From contig NZ_LRUJ01000026.1 of assembly GCF_001548475.1 (NCBI RefSeq), positions 1 to 64,000 on the forward strand: a stretch of 64,000 nt of DNA, in the 5' to 3' direction. Positions 45,765 to 54,265 of the stretch are shown in pieces (position 1 is the first letter of the stretch; each line of letters opens with the position of its first letter). The position numbers were made by a program, and so were the translations under genes. The notes under the pieces were generated by a model. It was not told the origin of the DNA. It saw only the letters and a list, made by a program, of their open reading frames with translations, and searched no databases. The stretch is from Bordetella hinzii LMG 13501 (GTDB lineage Bacteria > Pseudomonadota > Gammaproteobacteria > Burkholderiales > Burkholderiaceae_B).

Positions 45765-47006
45765 ATGACTACCCCTCTTTCCGTCAACGGCAACCGTCTG
45801 TGGCAATCGCTCATGGACCTGGCCAGAATCGGCGCCACGCCCAAGGGCGGCAATTGCCGGCTGGCGCTCACCGCGCTGGATGGCCAGGGCCGCGACCTGG
45901 TCACCGGCTGGATGCGCGAAGCCGGCCTGAGCGTGCGCGTGGACCAGGTGGGCAATATCTTCGCCCGCCGCGCCGGCCTGGACGACAGTCTGCCGCCGGT
46001 CATGACCGGCAGCCATATCGACACCCAGCCTACCGGCGGCAAGTTCGACGGCTGTTATGGCGTGATGGCGGGCCTGGAGGTCATGCGCACCCTCAACGAC
46101 CACGGCGTGCAGACCCGCGCGCCGCTGGAGGTGGCCATCTGGACCAATGAGGAGGGCTCGCGTTTTCTGCCGGTCATGATGGGTTCCGGCGTGTTCGCGG
46201 GCAAATTCCCGCTGGAAACGGCGCTGTCGGCGCGCGACGCCGAAGGCAAGTCGGTGGCCGAGGAATTGCGCGCCATCGGCTATGCGGGCGAGGACCCCGT
46301 CGGCGGCCGTCCGGTGGGCGCCTATTTCGAGGCGCACATCGAGCAAGGCCCCATTCTTGAACATGAAGCCAAGACGGTGGGCGTGGTCACCGGCTCGCTG
46401 GGCGTACGCTGGTATGACGTCACGGTGACCGGCATGGAAATGCATGCCGGTCCCACGCCCATGCCCATCCGCAAGGATGCGCTGTACGCCGCCAGCTTTC
46501 TGCTGCAGACGGTGGTCGAACTGGCGCGCGCCCACGCCCCGCATGGCCGGGGCACCGTAGGCGAGATCCACGCCCATCCGGGCTCGCGCAACGTCATTCC
46601 CGGCCAGGTGCGCCTGACGGTCGACCTGCGCCACGAGGACGAAGCCACCCTGGCCGAGATGGACCGGCAGTGGCAGGCCCGCGCCGCCGAGGTGGCGCGC
46701 GAACACGGCGTGCAGATCGAGGTGCGCCCGGTGCAATATTTCCCGCCGACGCCCTTCGATCCCGAGCTGGTGAACTGGGTGCGCGAAGGCGCGCAGCGCC
46801 GCGGCCTGCCGGCGATGGACATCGTCACCGGCGCCGGCCACGACGCCGTCTACATGGCCGGCGTCACGCCCACGGCCATGATCTTCGTGCCCTGCAAGGA
46901 TGGCGTGAGCCACAACGAGATCGAGGACGCCAAGCCCGCCGACCTGGAGGCCGGCGCCAACGTCCTGCTCGATGCCATGCTGGCGCGCGCCAACGCCCAG
47001 CGTTGA
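45765..47006 (+). CDS. M20 amidohydrolase, N-carbamoyl amino acid hydrolase / ureidopropionase type
   Basis: This 413-residue di-metal enzyme of the hydantoinase/carbamoylase subgroup of M20 peptidases has TGSHIDTQPTGGKFDGCYGV, WTNEEGSRF, EAHIEQGPILE and GAGHDAVYMA, which supply the metal ligands, plus SHNEIEDA near the C-terminus. The group hydrolyses N-carbamoyl amino acids, ureidopropionate or allantoate to the amino acid, CO2 and ammonia. AGGA lies before the ATG. Its place between a ThDP enzyme and an aldehyde dehydrogenase suggests that an amide or carbamoyl nitrogen is removed during breakdown of the imported compound. Confidence 0.9.
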   Translation: MTTPLSVNGNRLWQSLMDLARIGATPKGGNCRLALTALDGQGRDLVTGWMREAGLSVRVDQVGNIFARRAGLDDSLPPVMTGSHIDTQPTGGKFDGCYGVMAGLEVMRTLNDHGVQTRAPLEVAIWTNEEGSRFLPVMMGSGVFAGKFPLETALSARDAEGKSVAEELRAIGYAGEDPVGGRPVGAYFEAHIEQGPILEHEAKTVGVVTGSLGVRWYDVTVTGMEMHAGPTPMPIRKDALYAASFLLQTVVELARAHAPHGRGTVGEIHAHPGSRNVIPGQVRLTVDLRHEDEATLAEMDRQWQARAAEVAREHGVQIEVRPVQYFPPTPFDPELVNWVREGAQRRGLPAMDIVTGAGHDAVYMAGVTPTAMIFVPCKDGVSHNEIEDAKPADLEAGANVLLDAMLARANAQR

Positions 47007-47065
47007 GCGCCCTCCGAGCCCGGGCCGCCACGGCCCGGGGGTCCCAACCCGCCTCTCCCACCGCC

Positions 47066-48562
47066 ATGACTCTGCATGACTCCGCCTACTGGCACGCCCG
47101 CGCGGCCAGCCTCTCCATCGTCGGCCAGGCCTACATCGACGGCGCGTATTGCGATGCCGCCGACGGCTCGACCTTCGCCGCGCACAGCCCTATCGATGGG
47201 CGCAACCTGGCCGATGTGGCCGCCTGCGGCCAGGCCGATGTCGACCGCGCCGTGGCCGCGGCCCGCCGCAGCTTCGACGCTGGCGTCTGGGCCGGCCTGG
47301 CCCCGCGCGAGCGCAAGGCCCGCCTGTTGCGCCTGGCCGCCCTCATCGAGGAAGACAGCGAAACGCTGGCCCTGCTCGAAACCCTGGACATGGGCAAGCC
47401 CATCCGCGACGCGCTGCTGTTCGATCTGCCGGAAACCGCGCGCTGCTATGCCTGGTACGGCGAGGCCATCGACAAGCAGTACGACGAGATCGCCCCGACC
47501 GGGCCCGACGCCCTGGCCACCATCACCCGCGAACCCCTGGGCGTGGTGGCGGCCGTGGTGCCCTGGAACTACCCCTTGATGATGGCCGCCTGGAAAGTCG
47601 CCCCGGCCCTGGCCGCCGGCAATTCCGTGGTGCTCAAGCCGGCCGAACAATCCTCGCTGTCGGCTTTGCGCCTGGCGAGCCTGGCCGAGGCTGCCGGCAT
47701 CCCCGCGGGCGTCTTCAACGTCGTTCCCGGACTGGGCGCAGTGGCCGGCCAGGCCCTGGGGCGCCATCCCGACGTGGACTGCCTGGCCTTCACGGGCTCC
47801 ACGGCCACCGGCAAACGTTTCATGGAGTACTCCGGCCAGTCCAATCTCAAGCGGGTCTGGCTGGAGTGCGGCGGCAAGTCGCCCCATATCATCTTCGACG
47901 ACTGCCCCGACCTGGACCGCGCCGCCCAAGTCGCCGCGCTGGCCATTTTCTCCAACCAGGGCGAGGTCTGCATCGCCGGCTCGCGCCTCTATGTGCAGGC
48001 CGGCATCTATGACCGCTTCATGGCGCGCCTGGCCGAGTTCGCCGCCGCCATGCAGCCCGGCGACCCGCTCGACCCGGCAAGCGCCATGGGCGCCATCGTC
48101 GACGAGCGCCAGATGCAAGGCATCCTCGCCCGCATCGAGGCCGGCCGCGCCGAAGGCGGCAGGCTGCGCCTGGGCGGCAGGCAGGTCCGCGGCGACACCG
48201 GGGGCTATTACATCGAACCCACCATCGTGGAATGCGCCAGCCAGGACAACTCCCTGGTGCGCGAAGAGGTCTTCGGGCCCGTGCTGGCCGTGCAGCGCTT
48301 CGAGGACGAAGACGAGGCCATCGCCCTGGCGAACGACTCCGCCTACGGGCTGGGCGCCGGCCTCTGGACCGCCACGCTGTCGCGCGCGCACCGTCTTTCG
48401 CGCCGCCTGCGCGCCGGCCTGGTCTGGGTCAATTGCTATGCCGACGGCGACATTTCCGTGCCTTTCGGCGGGGTGAAGCAATCCGGCTTCGGCCGCGACA
48501 AATCGCTCCATGCGCTGGATAAGTACACTGATCTGAAGACCACCTGGATCAGCCTGCGCTGA
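47066..48562 (+). CDS. Aldehyde dehydrogenase, PuuC-like
   Basis: This 498-residue NAD(P)-dependent enzyme has PWNYPLMMAAWK (catalytic Asn), FTGSTATGKR (cofactor loop), the general-base Glu in WLECGGKSPH and the catalytic Cys in NQGEVCIAGSR. The first residues (AYWHARAASLSIVGQAYIDG) and the end (SGFGRDKSLHALDKYTDLKTTWISL) match E. coli PuuC, which oxidises gamma-glutamyl-aminobutyraldehyde and related aldehydes. It probably turns the aldehyde product of the pathway into an acid. It is the last gene of the island; 59 bases separate it from the amidohydrolase. Confidence 0.92.
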   Translation: MTLHDSAYWHARAASLSIVGQAYIDGAYCDAADGSTFAAHSPIDGRNLADVAACGQADVDRAVAAARRSFDAGVWAGLAPRERKARLLRLAALIEEDSETLALLETLDMGKPIRDALLFDLPETARCYAWYGEAIDKQYDEIAPTGPDALATITREPLGVVAAVVPWNYPLMMAAWKVAPALAAGNSVVLKPAEQSSLSALRLASLAEAAGIPAGVFNVVPGLGAVAGQALGRHPDVDCLAFTGSTATGKRFMEYSGQSNLKRVWLECGGKSPHIIFDDCPDLDRAAQVAALAIFSNQGEVCIAGSRLYVQAGIYDRFMARLAEFAAAMQPGDPLDPASAMGAIVDERQMQGILARIEAGRAEGGRLRLGGRQVRGDTGGYYIEPTIVECASQDNSLVREEVFGPVLAVQRFEDEDEAIALANDSAYGLGAGLWTATLSRAHRLSRRLRAGLVWVNCYADGDISVPFGGVKQSGFGRDKSLHALDKYTDLKTTWISLR

Positions 48563-48636
48563 AGTTCCGGGCATCGCGGCCGTTAACCAGGCAGCGCAGG
48601 TAAAATGCTGCGCTTCCTTGTCTTCCAAGGTCGACG

Positions 48637-49155
48637 ATGCCCGCTCCCACTTCCCTGCCCACGATATTCCTCTACACCGAAGAGCAACGCGGCAAGCAGC
48701 TCGTGGAGTCGGAGGTGGTCGGGATGTTTTCCGATATCTCGGGCGCCGACAAGCTTGTCGTGATCCGCGACCCGCACACCCGCCTGCAATTCGTCTACCG
48801 CGTCGAGCACGACAGCAGCAACCTGGACGCGGTCGCCATCACCGAGCTGGATGCCGGCCTGTTCGACGGCAAGCACAGCACCCAGATCAATGCCATGAGC
48901 TACCGGCTCGGCAGCCCCGCCTCGGCGCTCAAGCTGCTGCGCGGCAAGACGCAATGGATCCAGGACAAAGGCGCCGTGCTGTCGGTGCTGCTGCAGAATG
49001 CGGCCTCCCGCAGCGCCAGTTTCAGCCTGCGCCGCATCCATCGCGACCGCATCGATAAAGTGCCCCCTGGGGTGCCGGTCGAGTACCTGCCCCGCGAGGC
49101 GGCCGACCCGCAGGCCGAAGCCCCGTGGCTGGCGCCCGACGGCGATAAGCGCTGA
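48637..49155 (+). CDS. Conserved-looking hypothetical protein
   Basis: This 172-residue protein, probably cytoplasmic, has mixed alpha/beta character: [54 protein letters not shown] and [22 protein letters not shown]. No signal peptide or membrane segment is visible and I recognise no family. Codon use is like that of neighbouring genes. It lies between the ALDH gene and psd, each with its own spacing, so it may be transcribed alone. Confidence 0.7.
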   Translation: MPAPTSLPTIFLYTEEQRGKQLVESEVVGMFSDISGADKLVVIRDPHTRLQFVYRVEHDSSNLDAVAITELDAGLFDGKHSTQINAMSYRLGSPASALKLLRGKTQWIQDKGAVLSVLLQNAASRSASFSLRRIHRDRIDKVPPGVPVEYLPREAADPQAEAPWLAPDGDKR

Positions 49156-49228
49156 CGCGCCCCAGACGTTACACTTCAGCCTAGTTTCGACCCGCCGGCC
49201 CCAAGAAGGCCGGCTATCCAGGGTATCC

Positions 49229-50119
49229 ATGTCCATCAAAGACCAGCTCTTCCTCGCCAGCCAATATCTCGCGCCCCATCATCTCGTCTCGCGCGCCATG
49301 GGCCTGCTGGCCGACAGCCGCGCGCCCGAGATCAAGAACGCCATGATTTCGCGCTTCGTGCGGCGCTATCGGGTCGACATGAGCGAAGCCCTGGTCGAGG
49401 ATCCGCGGGCCTACGCCAGCTTCAATGATTTCTTCACCCGGGCCCTGAAGCCCGACGCCCGGCCGCTGGACGACGACGAAAGCAATATCGTCTCGCCGGC
49501 CGATGGTGCCATCAGCCAGCTGGGCCCCATCCAGGCCGGCCGGATCTTCCAGGCCAAGGGGCACAGCTTCGGCCTGAGCGCCTTGCTGGGCGGCGACGCC
49601 GAGCGCGCCGCTCCCTTCGAGGGCGGCGACTTCGCCACCATCTACCTCTCGCCGCGCGATTACCACCGCGTGCACATGCCGGTCACGGGCACCCTGCGCG
49701 AAATGATCCACATCCCGGGCCGGCTGTTCTCCGTCAATCCGCTGACCGCCAGCCATGTGCCGGAATTGTTCGCCCGCAATGAACGGGTCGCCTGCATCTT
49801 CGATACCGAGTACGGCCCCATGGCCCTGGTCCTCGTCGGCGCCATGATTGTCGCCTCCATCGAGACCGTGTGGGCCGGCCTGGTCACGCCGCACAAGCGC
49901 CAGGTGCGCAGCCTGCGCTATGACAGCCAGGCCCGCCAGCCCATCACCCTGGCGCGCGGCGCCGAAATGGGCCGCTTCAAGCTGGGGTCGACCGTCATCG
50001 TGCTGTTCGGGCCGCGCCGCATCCGCTGGCTGGACACGCCATCGGTGCGCGGCCCCATCCGCATGGGCGAGACGCTGGCCCTGCCTGCAAGCAGCAGCGC
50101 CGACATTCTCGCCGTTTGA
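49229..50119 (+). CDS. psd: Phosphatidylserine decarboxylase proenzyme
   Basis: This 296-residue inner-membrane enzyme converts phosphatidylserine to phosphatidylethanolamine. The self-cleavage site LGST near the C-terminus ([12 protein letters not shown]) produces the pyruvoyl group at its serine. Other marks are [44 protein letters not shown] (with the catalytic His) and [22 protein letters not shown]. Length fits the type-I bacterial enzyme. The ATG at 49229 follows a GC-rich hairpin (49194-49214). Confidence 0.96.
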   Translation: MSIKDQLFLASQYLAPHHLVSRAMGLLADSRAPEIKNAMISRFVRRYRVDMSEALVEDPRAYASFNDFFTRALKPDARPLDDDESNIVSPADGAISQLGPIQAGRIFQAKGHSFGLSALLGGDAERAAPFEGGDFATIYLSPRDYHRVHMPVTGTLREMIHIPGRLFSVNPLTASHVPELFARNERVACIFDTEYGPMALVLVGAMIVASIETVWAGLVTPHKRQVRSLRYDSQARQPITLARGAEMGRFKLGSTVIVLFGPRRIRWLDTPSVRGPIRMGETLALPASSSADILAV

Positions 50120-50131
50120 GCGACTTTCCAT

Positions 50132-50165
50132 AAAGCGAACAAATCTTTCCAGATTTATTCGCTTT
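50132..50165. repeat. Long AT-rich inverted repeat between psd and the oxidase gene
   Basis: AAAGCGAACAAATC (50132-50145) and GATTTATTCGCTTT (50152-50165) pair at 13 of 14 positions around a six-base loop TTTCCA. It may work as a terminator for psd, ending in CUUU, or as an operator for the gene starting at 50230. Confidence 0.5.
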
Positions 50166-50229
50166 CTGCCACGTATGGGTCCTGGTAGATTGCCGGTCTT
50201 TGGCGCCCCCGCGCCTGCCCGGAGTCCCG

Positions 50230-51429
50230 ATGTCCCTGCCCCGCGCCCTCAAGTCCATCCTATGCCTGGATGATTTCGAACAGGCGGCCCGCCGCCGCCT
50301 GCCACGGCCGATATTCGGCTATATCGCCGGCGCGGCCGAGAACAATCTCTCGCGCGACGATAACCGCGCCGCCTTTGCCGAACTGGGCTTCGTGCCCCGC
50401 GTGCTGCGCAAGGTATCCGAGCGCGACCAGGGCGTCGAGCTCTTCGGCACCCGCTACGCGGCGCCTTTCGGCATCGCGCCCATGGGCATCAGCGCCTTGT
50501 CGGCCTACCGTGGCGACATCGTGCTGGCCAGCGCGGCGCGCCAGGCCGGCATTGCCGCCATCATGAGCGCCACCTCTCTCATACGCCTCGAAGAAGTGGC
50601 CCAGGCCGCGCCGGGCACCTGGTTCCAGGCTTATCTGCCTGGGGACGTCGAGCGCATCGACGCGCTGGTCGACCGGGTCGCCGCCGCGGGCTATCGCCAA
50701 CTGGTGCTCACCGTGGACATCCCGGTATCGGCCAATCGCGAGAACAACGTCCGCACCGGCTTTTCCACGCCGCTCAAGCCCAGCCTGCGCCTGGCCTGGG
50801 ATGGCATGATCCGCCCACGCTGGACGGCCGGCGTTTTTCTGCGCACCCTGGCCCGCCACGGCATGCCGCATTTTGAGAACTCCTTCGCCACGCGCGGCGC
50901 CCCCATCATGTCGGCCAGCGTGCTGCGCGACTTCAGCGCCCGCGACCACCTCAATTGGGAGCATGTGGCGCGCATCCGCGCCCGCTGGCAGGGGCAGCTG
51001 ATCATCAAGGGCATCATGCATCCGGCCGACGCCGCCCTGGCGCGCGAGCACGGCGCCGACGGCATCATCGTCTCGAACCACGGCGGGCGCCAGCTCGATG
51101 GTACGGTCTCGCCGCTGCGCGTGCTGCCCGATGTGGCGCGCGCGGCGGCCGGCATGGTGGTGATGATGGACAGCGGCATCCGCCGCGGCACCGATGTGCT
51201 CAAGGCGCTGGCCCTGGGGGCGCATTTCGTCTTTGTCGGCCGTCCGTTCAACTACGCGGCCGCCGTCGGCGGCCAGGCCGGCGTGGCCCATGCCATCCGG
51301 CTGCTGCGCGAGGAAGTCGACCGCGACATGGCCATGCTGGGCATCCTGTCGCCCGCCGACATGAAGCCCTCGCTGCTGGCCGCGCGCGCCGCTCCCGCGA
51401 TGCCGTCTATTCCCAGGGAAAACGGATGA
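50230..51429 (+). CDS. FMN-dependent alpha-hydroxy-acid dehydrogenase (LldD family)
   Basis: This 399-residue flavoenzyme oxidises an L-2-hydroxy acid such as lactate or mandelate to the 2-oxo acid. Family features are FGYIAGAAENNLSRDDNR, APFGIAPMGISAL, SATSLIRLEEVA, the tyrosine in WFQAYLPGD, LVLTVDIPVSANRE, IIKGIM, the catalytic His in SNHGGRQLDG, and MMDSGIRRGTDVLKALALGA for the FMN phosphate. It lacks the hydrophobic membrane loop of true LldD only in part (RWTAGVFLRTL). GGAG lies before the ATG. Its end overlaps the convergent NlpA-type gene by 23 bases. Confidence 0.92.
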   Translation: MSLPRALKSILCLDDFEQAARRRLPRPIFGYIAGAAENNLSRDDNRAAFAELGFVPRVLRKVSERDQGVELFGTRYAAPFGIAPMGISALSAYRGDIVLASAARQAGIAAIMSATSLIRLEEVAQAAPGTWFQAYLPGDVERIDALVDRVAAAGYRQLVLTVDIPVSANRENNVRTGFSTPLKPSLRLAWDGMIRPRWTAGVFLRTLARHGMPHFENSFATRGAPIMSASVLRDFSARDHLNWEHVARIRARWQGQLIIKGIMHPADAALAREHGADGIIVSNHGGRQLDGTVSPLRVLPDVARAAAGMVVMMDSGIRRGTDVLKALALGAHFVFVGRPFNYAAAVGGQAGVAHAIRLLREEVDRDMAMLGILSPADMKPSLLAARAAPAMPSIPRENG

Positions 51430-52228
51430 GGTCGCCGTACAGGCGCTTGAGCGTGCTCTTGACTTCGGGCGACTGCTGGTAGATGGCAATGAACTTCAAG
51501 AGCCGCGGGTCCTGGGCCTTTTGCGGCGTGGTCACCCAGCGGATGGCATAACGCTTGATCGTGTCGGCATCGGTGTTGTCAAAAGCCAGGCCGTCTTTCT
51601 CGTCGATGCCGGCATGCTTGGCAAAAGTGGTGTAGGTGACCGAGGCCGTGACATCGTCGAAAGTGCGCGCCGACTGCGAGCCCTCCACCTGCACCAGCTT
51701 GATGCCGCGCGGGTTGTCGACCACATCCTGCAAGGTTGCGCGGTGGCCTGCGCCCGGCTTGAGCTTGATCAGGCCGATGCGGTCGAGCAGCAGCAAGGCG
51801 CGGCCGGTATTGACCGGGTCATTGGGCACGGCAATGGTCGCGCCTTGCGGAATCGCATCGCCGCGCTTGAGCTTCTTGGAAAACAGCCCGATGGTGGTCG
51901 AATAACCATAGGCGATGGCCGTGAGCTGCGTGCCCCGGCTCTGGTTGAACAACTGCAGAAACGGCTCGTGCTGGAAGAAATTGGCGTCGATGGAGCCATC
52001 GGCCACGGCGATATTGGGCAGCACCCAGTCGCTGAACTCGACCAGCTTGACCTCCAGCCCCTGGTCGGCGGCTTGCCGGATGGCGATTTCGGTCGCCTCG
52101 TTGGCCACGCTGGCGATCACGCCGATGCGCAAGGGCTGCGCCTGCGCGGCTCCCAGCAAGCCCGACAAGACCAGAAGGCCCCATCCCCATAGCCAGGCCC
52201 GCAAGCCGCCCATTCCGCCTTGATTCAT
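51407..52228 (-). CDS. NlpA/MetQ-family substrate-binding protein without lipobox
   Basis: This 273-residue periplasmic protein has the MetQ pattern: LRIGVIASVANEATEIA, VKLVEFSDWVLPNIAVADGSIDANFFQHEPFL, IPQGATIAVPNDPVNTGRALLLLDRIGLI and the SVTYTTFAKHAGID region. Unlike typical NlpA lipoproteins it has no cysteine; the signal ends LLGAAQAQ, a signal-peptidase-I site, so the mature protein should be soluble. No MetN or MetI gene is adjacent, so its ABC partner is encoded elsewhere. The ligand is probably an amino acid (methionine family), but this is uncertain. Confidence 0.88.
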   Translation of the reverse strand: MNQGGMGGLRAWLWGWGLLVLSGLLGAAQAQPLRIGVIASVANEATEIAIRQAADQGLEVKLVEFSDWVLPNIAVADGSIDANFFQHEPFLQLFNQSRGTQLTAIAYGYSTTIGLFSKKLKRGDAIPQGATIAVPNDPVNTGRALLLLDRIGLIKLKPGAGHRATLQDVVDNPRGIKLVQVEGSQSARTFDDVTASVTYTTFAKHAGIDEKDGLAFDNTDADTIKRYAIRWVTTPQKAQDPRLLKFIAIYQQSPEVKSTLKRLYGDLIRFPWE

Positions 52229-52352
52229 GTCTTATCCCGCCCCTGGCTGGGCCACACATGTGGCCGATGGCGCCATTGTGCCCCAGGCGCGGCCGCCGGC
52301 CCGCCTTGCCCCTGGCCGTTCCGAGGCTTTTGCGCCCCCGCGCGCGGCGCCC

Positions 52353-52862
52353 TCATGCCGGGCGAGGCCCCAGCCGCGGGTCATAGATGAATTTTTCGCA
52401 GCGCGCCACGCGGATCGCGCCGGCGTCGGCATGCCGGGGATTGATCAGCACATTGCCATCGGGCAGCCCCTGGTGCGGCAGGATGGCGCTGGGCAAGGCC
52501 AGCAGGGCCGATTTGCCGGCCCGCACCCATTCGTCGCCGATGCGCTGCGAGGCCTCGGCAAACGGCACCGCATCCCAGAAAGGATGCTGGCGCCGCAACT
52601 GCGCCACCGTCAAGGTCTGGCGCGCTTCGTATACGGACAGCGGCACATGCAGTTCGACCAAGTAGCGGTTGGCGTGCTCGCTGGCCTTCACGCCGAGATG
52701 GACCAGCGTCTCAAGCACGGCCAGGGCCACGCTGCTGCTGCAGTAGACAACGGCGGTGCCGGCGCTGTTGTACCGCCCGCCCACGGCGGCCGCGCCCGCG
52801 CCGCTCAGGTCGTCGGCGCGATACTTGCCCACGGTGGCCGCAATCCGCCACAGCGAGATCAT
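52353..52862 (-). CDS. RES-domain toxin (NAD+-degrading type)
   Basis: This 169-residue RES protein has LWRIAATVGKYRADDLSG, the strand GGRYNSAGTAVVYCS, the acidic helix ALAVLETLVHL and a C-terminal LPSAILPHQGLPDGNVLINPRH. The conserved Arg, Glu, Ser and Asn for which the family is named are present. RES toxins paired with Xre/DUF2384 antitoxins (MbcT, ParT, Res) act on NAD+ or on PRPP synthetase through an ADP-ribosyltransferase-like fold. It starts two bases after the antitoxin stop, so the pair is one operon with antitoxin first. Confidence 0.9.
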   Translation of the reverse strand: MISLWRIAATVGKYRADDLSGAGAAAVGGRYNSAGTAVVYCSSSVALAVLETLVHLGVKASEHANRYLVELHVPLSVYEARQTLTVAQLRRQHPFWDAVPFAEASQRIGDEWVRAGKSALLALPSAILPHQGLPDGNVLINPRHADAGAIRVARCEKFIYDPRLGPRPA

Positions 52863-52864
52863 GC

Positions 52865-53329
52865 TCAAGCCAGGACTCCGGCCGCCGACCGGGCCAGCGC
52901 GTCTTCCACCATGCGGCTGCCGGCATCGGAGGTCAGCAGCGACAGCGGGCGCACATTGCCCAGCGCGGGCACCGGCGTATTGAGCCACTGCACGGCGTCC
53001 TCGGCGCTGCCCAGCAATTGGCGCGCCAGGCGCGTCACGCGCGCCACCCGCGCCAGGCGATCCGATTCGCCCATGGGCAAGGGCTGGCCCTCGCGGCTCC
53101 AGCGCGACAAGGAGGCCGGCTTGACCTCGGTGATGGCCATGATCTCGGCCTTGCTGACCTGCAGGAAATCCGCGGCATCGTCGACCAGCCGCGGCGACAG
53201 GCCACGGCCCACCTCGCGGGCCAGGTCGGGCAAGGCCGAATCGACCAGGGCGAGAAAGGTCTTGGGCGAGCTCCGGCCGGCGCGGCGGCGGGCAGGCTGT
53301 TCCGTACTGCTGGCAAGGGCGACCGACAT
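52865..53329 (-). CDS. Xre/MbcA/ParS-type antitoxin of the RES toxin
   Basis: This is a 154-residue protein. The central part (about 45-95) is an Xre-like helix-turn-helix (LVDDAADFLQVSKAEIMAITEVKPASLSRW). The C-terminal half is the DUF2384/MbcA-ParS-Xre toxin-binding domain (SDRLARVARVTRLARQLLGSAEDAVQWLNTPVPALGNVRPLSLLTSDAGSRMVEDAL). It neutralises the RES protein and, with it, represses their operon. I chose the ATG at 53329 with GGAG seven bases upstream; the longer frame to 53377 runs through the promoter. Confidence 0.92.
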   Translation of the reverse strand: MSVALASSTEQPARRRAGRSSPKTFLALVDSALPDLAREVGRGLSPRLVDDAADFLQVSKAEIMAITEVKPASLSRWSREGQPLPMGESDRLARVARVTRLARQLLGSAEDAVQWLNTPVPALGNVRPLSLLTSDAGSRMVEDALARSAAGVLA

Positions 53330-53370
53330 AGGCGTTCTCCGGCGTGAAGCGGGCGGATCCCGGCGGGTTG

Positions 53371-53405
53371 ATTCCAATTGGGATCTATTTTATACCAAAT
53401 GGAAT
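53371..53405 (-). promoter_or_regulatory. RES-Xre operon operator and -10 element
   Basis: A 13-base inverted repeat ATTCCAATTGGGA (53371-53383) / TACCAAATGGAAT (53393-53405), 11 of 13 positions complementary with a nine-base spacer, overlaps a TATAAAAT -10 box read leftward (53394-53387). This is where a toxin-antitoxin complex would bind to shut off its own promoter. Confidence 0.65.
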
Positions 53406-53418
53406 GCGGCGGCCACGC

Positions 53419-53805
53419 TCAGCGCTTGCCGCGCCAGGCGTCGATGATGCGGCGGTCGCGCTTGGTGGGCCGGCCGTCGACGATGTCGCGGGCGGGTTCC
53501 GGCGCCAGGCGGCGCATTTCGGCGGCACGTTCGCGCGCGGCCTGGCTTGCGGGCGTCTCTTCGTACAACAGCCGCGCCACCGGCGCCGGCCCGCGCACCG
53601 CGCTCACGCCCCGCACCCAGACCTCGATGCCGGGATCTTCCTTGCGTACTCGGACCCGGTCGCCCGGCGCCACCTCGCGCGCCGGCTTGGCGAGCTGATC
53701 ATTGACCAGCACGCGGCCGCGCCCGATTTCCTCGGCCGCCAGGCTGCGCGTCTTGTAAAAGCGCGCCGCCCATAGCCATTTGTCCAATCTCAGCTTCTCG
53801 GTCAC
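53419..53805 (-). CDS. hslR: Heat shock protein 15, S4-domain RNA-binding protein
   Basis: This 128-residue protein carries the S4 motif RLDKWLWAARFYKTRSLAAEEIGRGRVLVNDQLAKP, followed by GDRVRVRKED and the Hsp15-specific LLYEETPAS. Hsp15 binds stalled 50S subunits that still hold nascent chain and tRNA, helping ribosome recycling after heat shock. The C-terminus is basic (RPTKRDRRIIDAWRGKR). I used a GTG start at 53805 with AAGGA upstream; an ATG at 53829 would add eight residues. It is divergent from the DUF423 gene. Confidence 0.9.
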   Translation of the reverse strand: MTEKLRLDKWLWAARFYKTRSLAAEEIGRGRVLVNDQLAKPAREVAPGDRVRVRKEDPGIEVWVRGVSAVRGPAPVARLLYEETPASQAARERAAEMRRLAPEPARDIVDGRPTKRDRRIIDAWRGKR

Positions 53806-53883
53806 ACTGCTATCCTTGCACACAAGCATCCTATGATAGCCCCACCGTCGCGGCCCGCCGCCACTGCAACACCCGAGGATTCC

Positions 53884-54261
53884 ATGCCCGACCGCCCCTT
53901 CGTCATTCTCGCCGCCCTCAATATGATCATCGCCGTGGGCGCGGGCGCATTCGGAGCGCACGGCCTGAAGCGGGTGCTCGATCCGGAAATGCTCGCGGTC
54001 TGGCAGACCGGCGTGCTCTATCACCTGATCCATGCGCTGGGCCTGCTGGCCGTGGCCTGGCTGGCCACGCGCTACAGCTCGGGCCTGCTGCCGCTGGCCG
54101 GCTGGCTGATGTTCGCCGGCATTGTGCTCTTCAGCGGCAGCCTCTATCTGCTGGCCGGCACCGGCACCCGCATCCTGGGCGCCATCACGCCGCTGGGCGG
54201 CGTGGCTTTTCTGCTGTCCTGGGCATTGATCGCCTGGGCCGTCTGGCGCCATCCCCAATAA
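53884..54261 (+). CDS. DUF423 family membrane protein
   Basis: This 125-residue protein has four membrane helices and the DUF423 features NMIIAVGAGAFGAHGLKRVLDPEMLAVWQTGVLYHLIHALGLL and FSGSLYLLAGTGTRILGAITPLGGVAFLLSW. The family (YgdD/YwdK) is widespread in the inner membrane with no known activity. It is five bases upstream of a DMT transporter gene and probably co-transcribed with it. Confidence 0.93.
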   Translation: MPDRPFVILAALNMIIAVGAGAFGAHGLKRVLDPEMLAVWQTGVLYHLIHALGLLAVAWLATRYSSGLLPLAGWLMFAGIVLFSGSLYLLAGTGTRILGAITPLGGVAFLLSWALIAWAVWRHPQ

Positions 54262-54265
54262 CGCC

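Noticed and set aside
49194-49214. GCCGGCC/GGCCGGC hairpin as a terminator upstream of psd
   Set aside because: It lacks a T run and sits 15 bases before the psd start; it may be incidental in GC-rich DNA.
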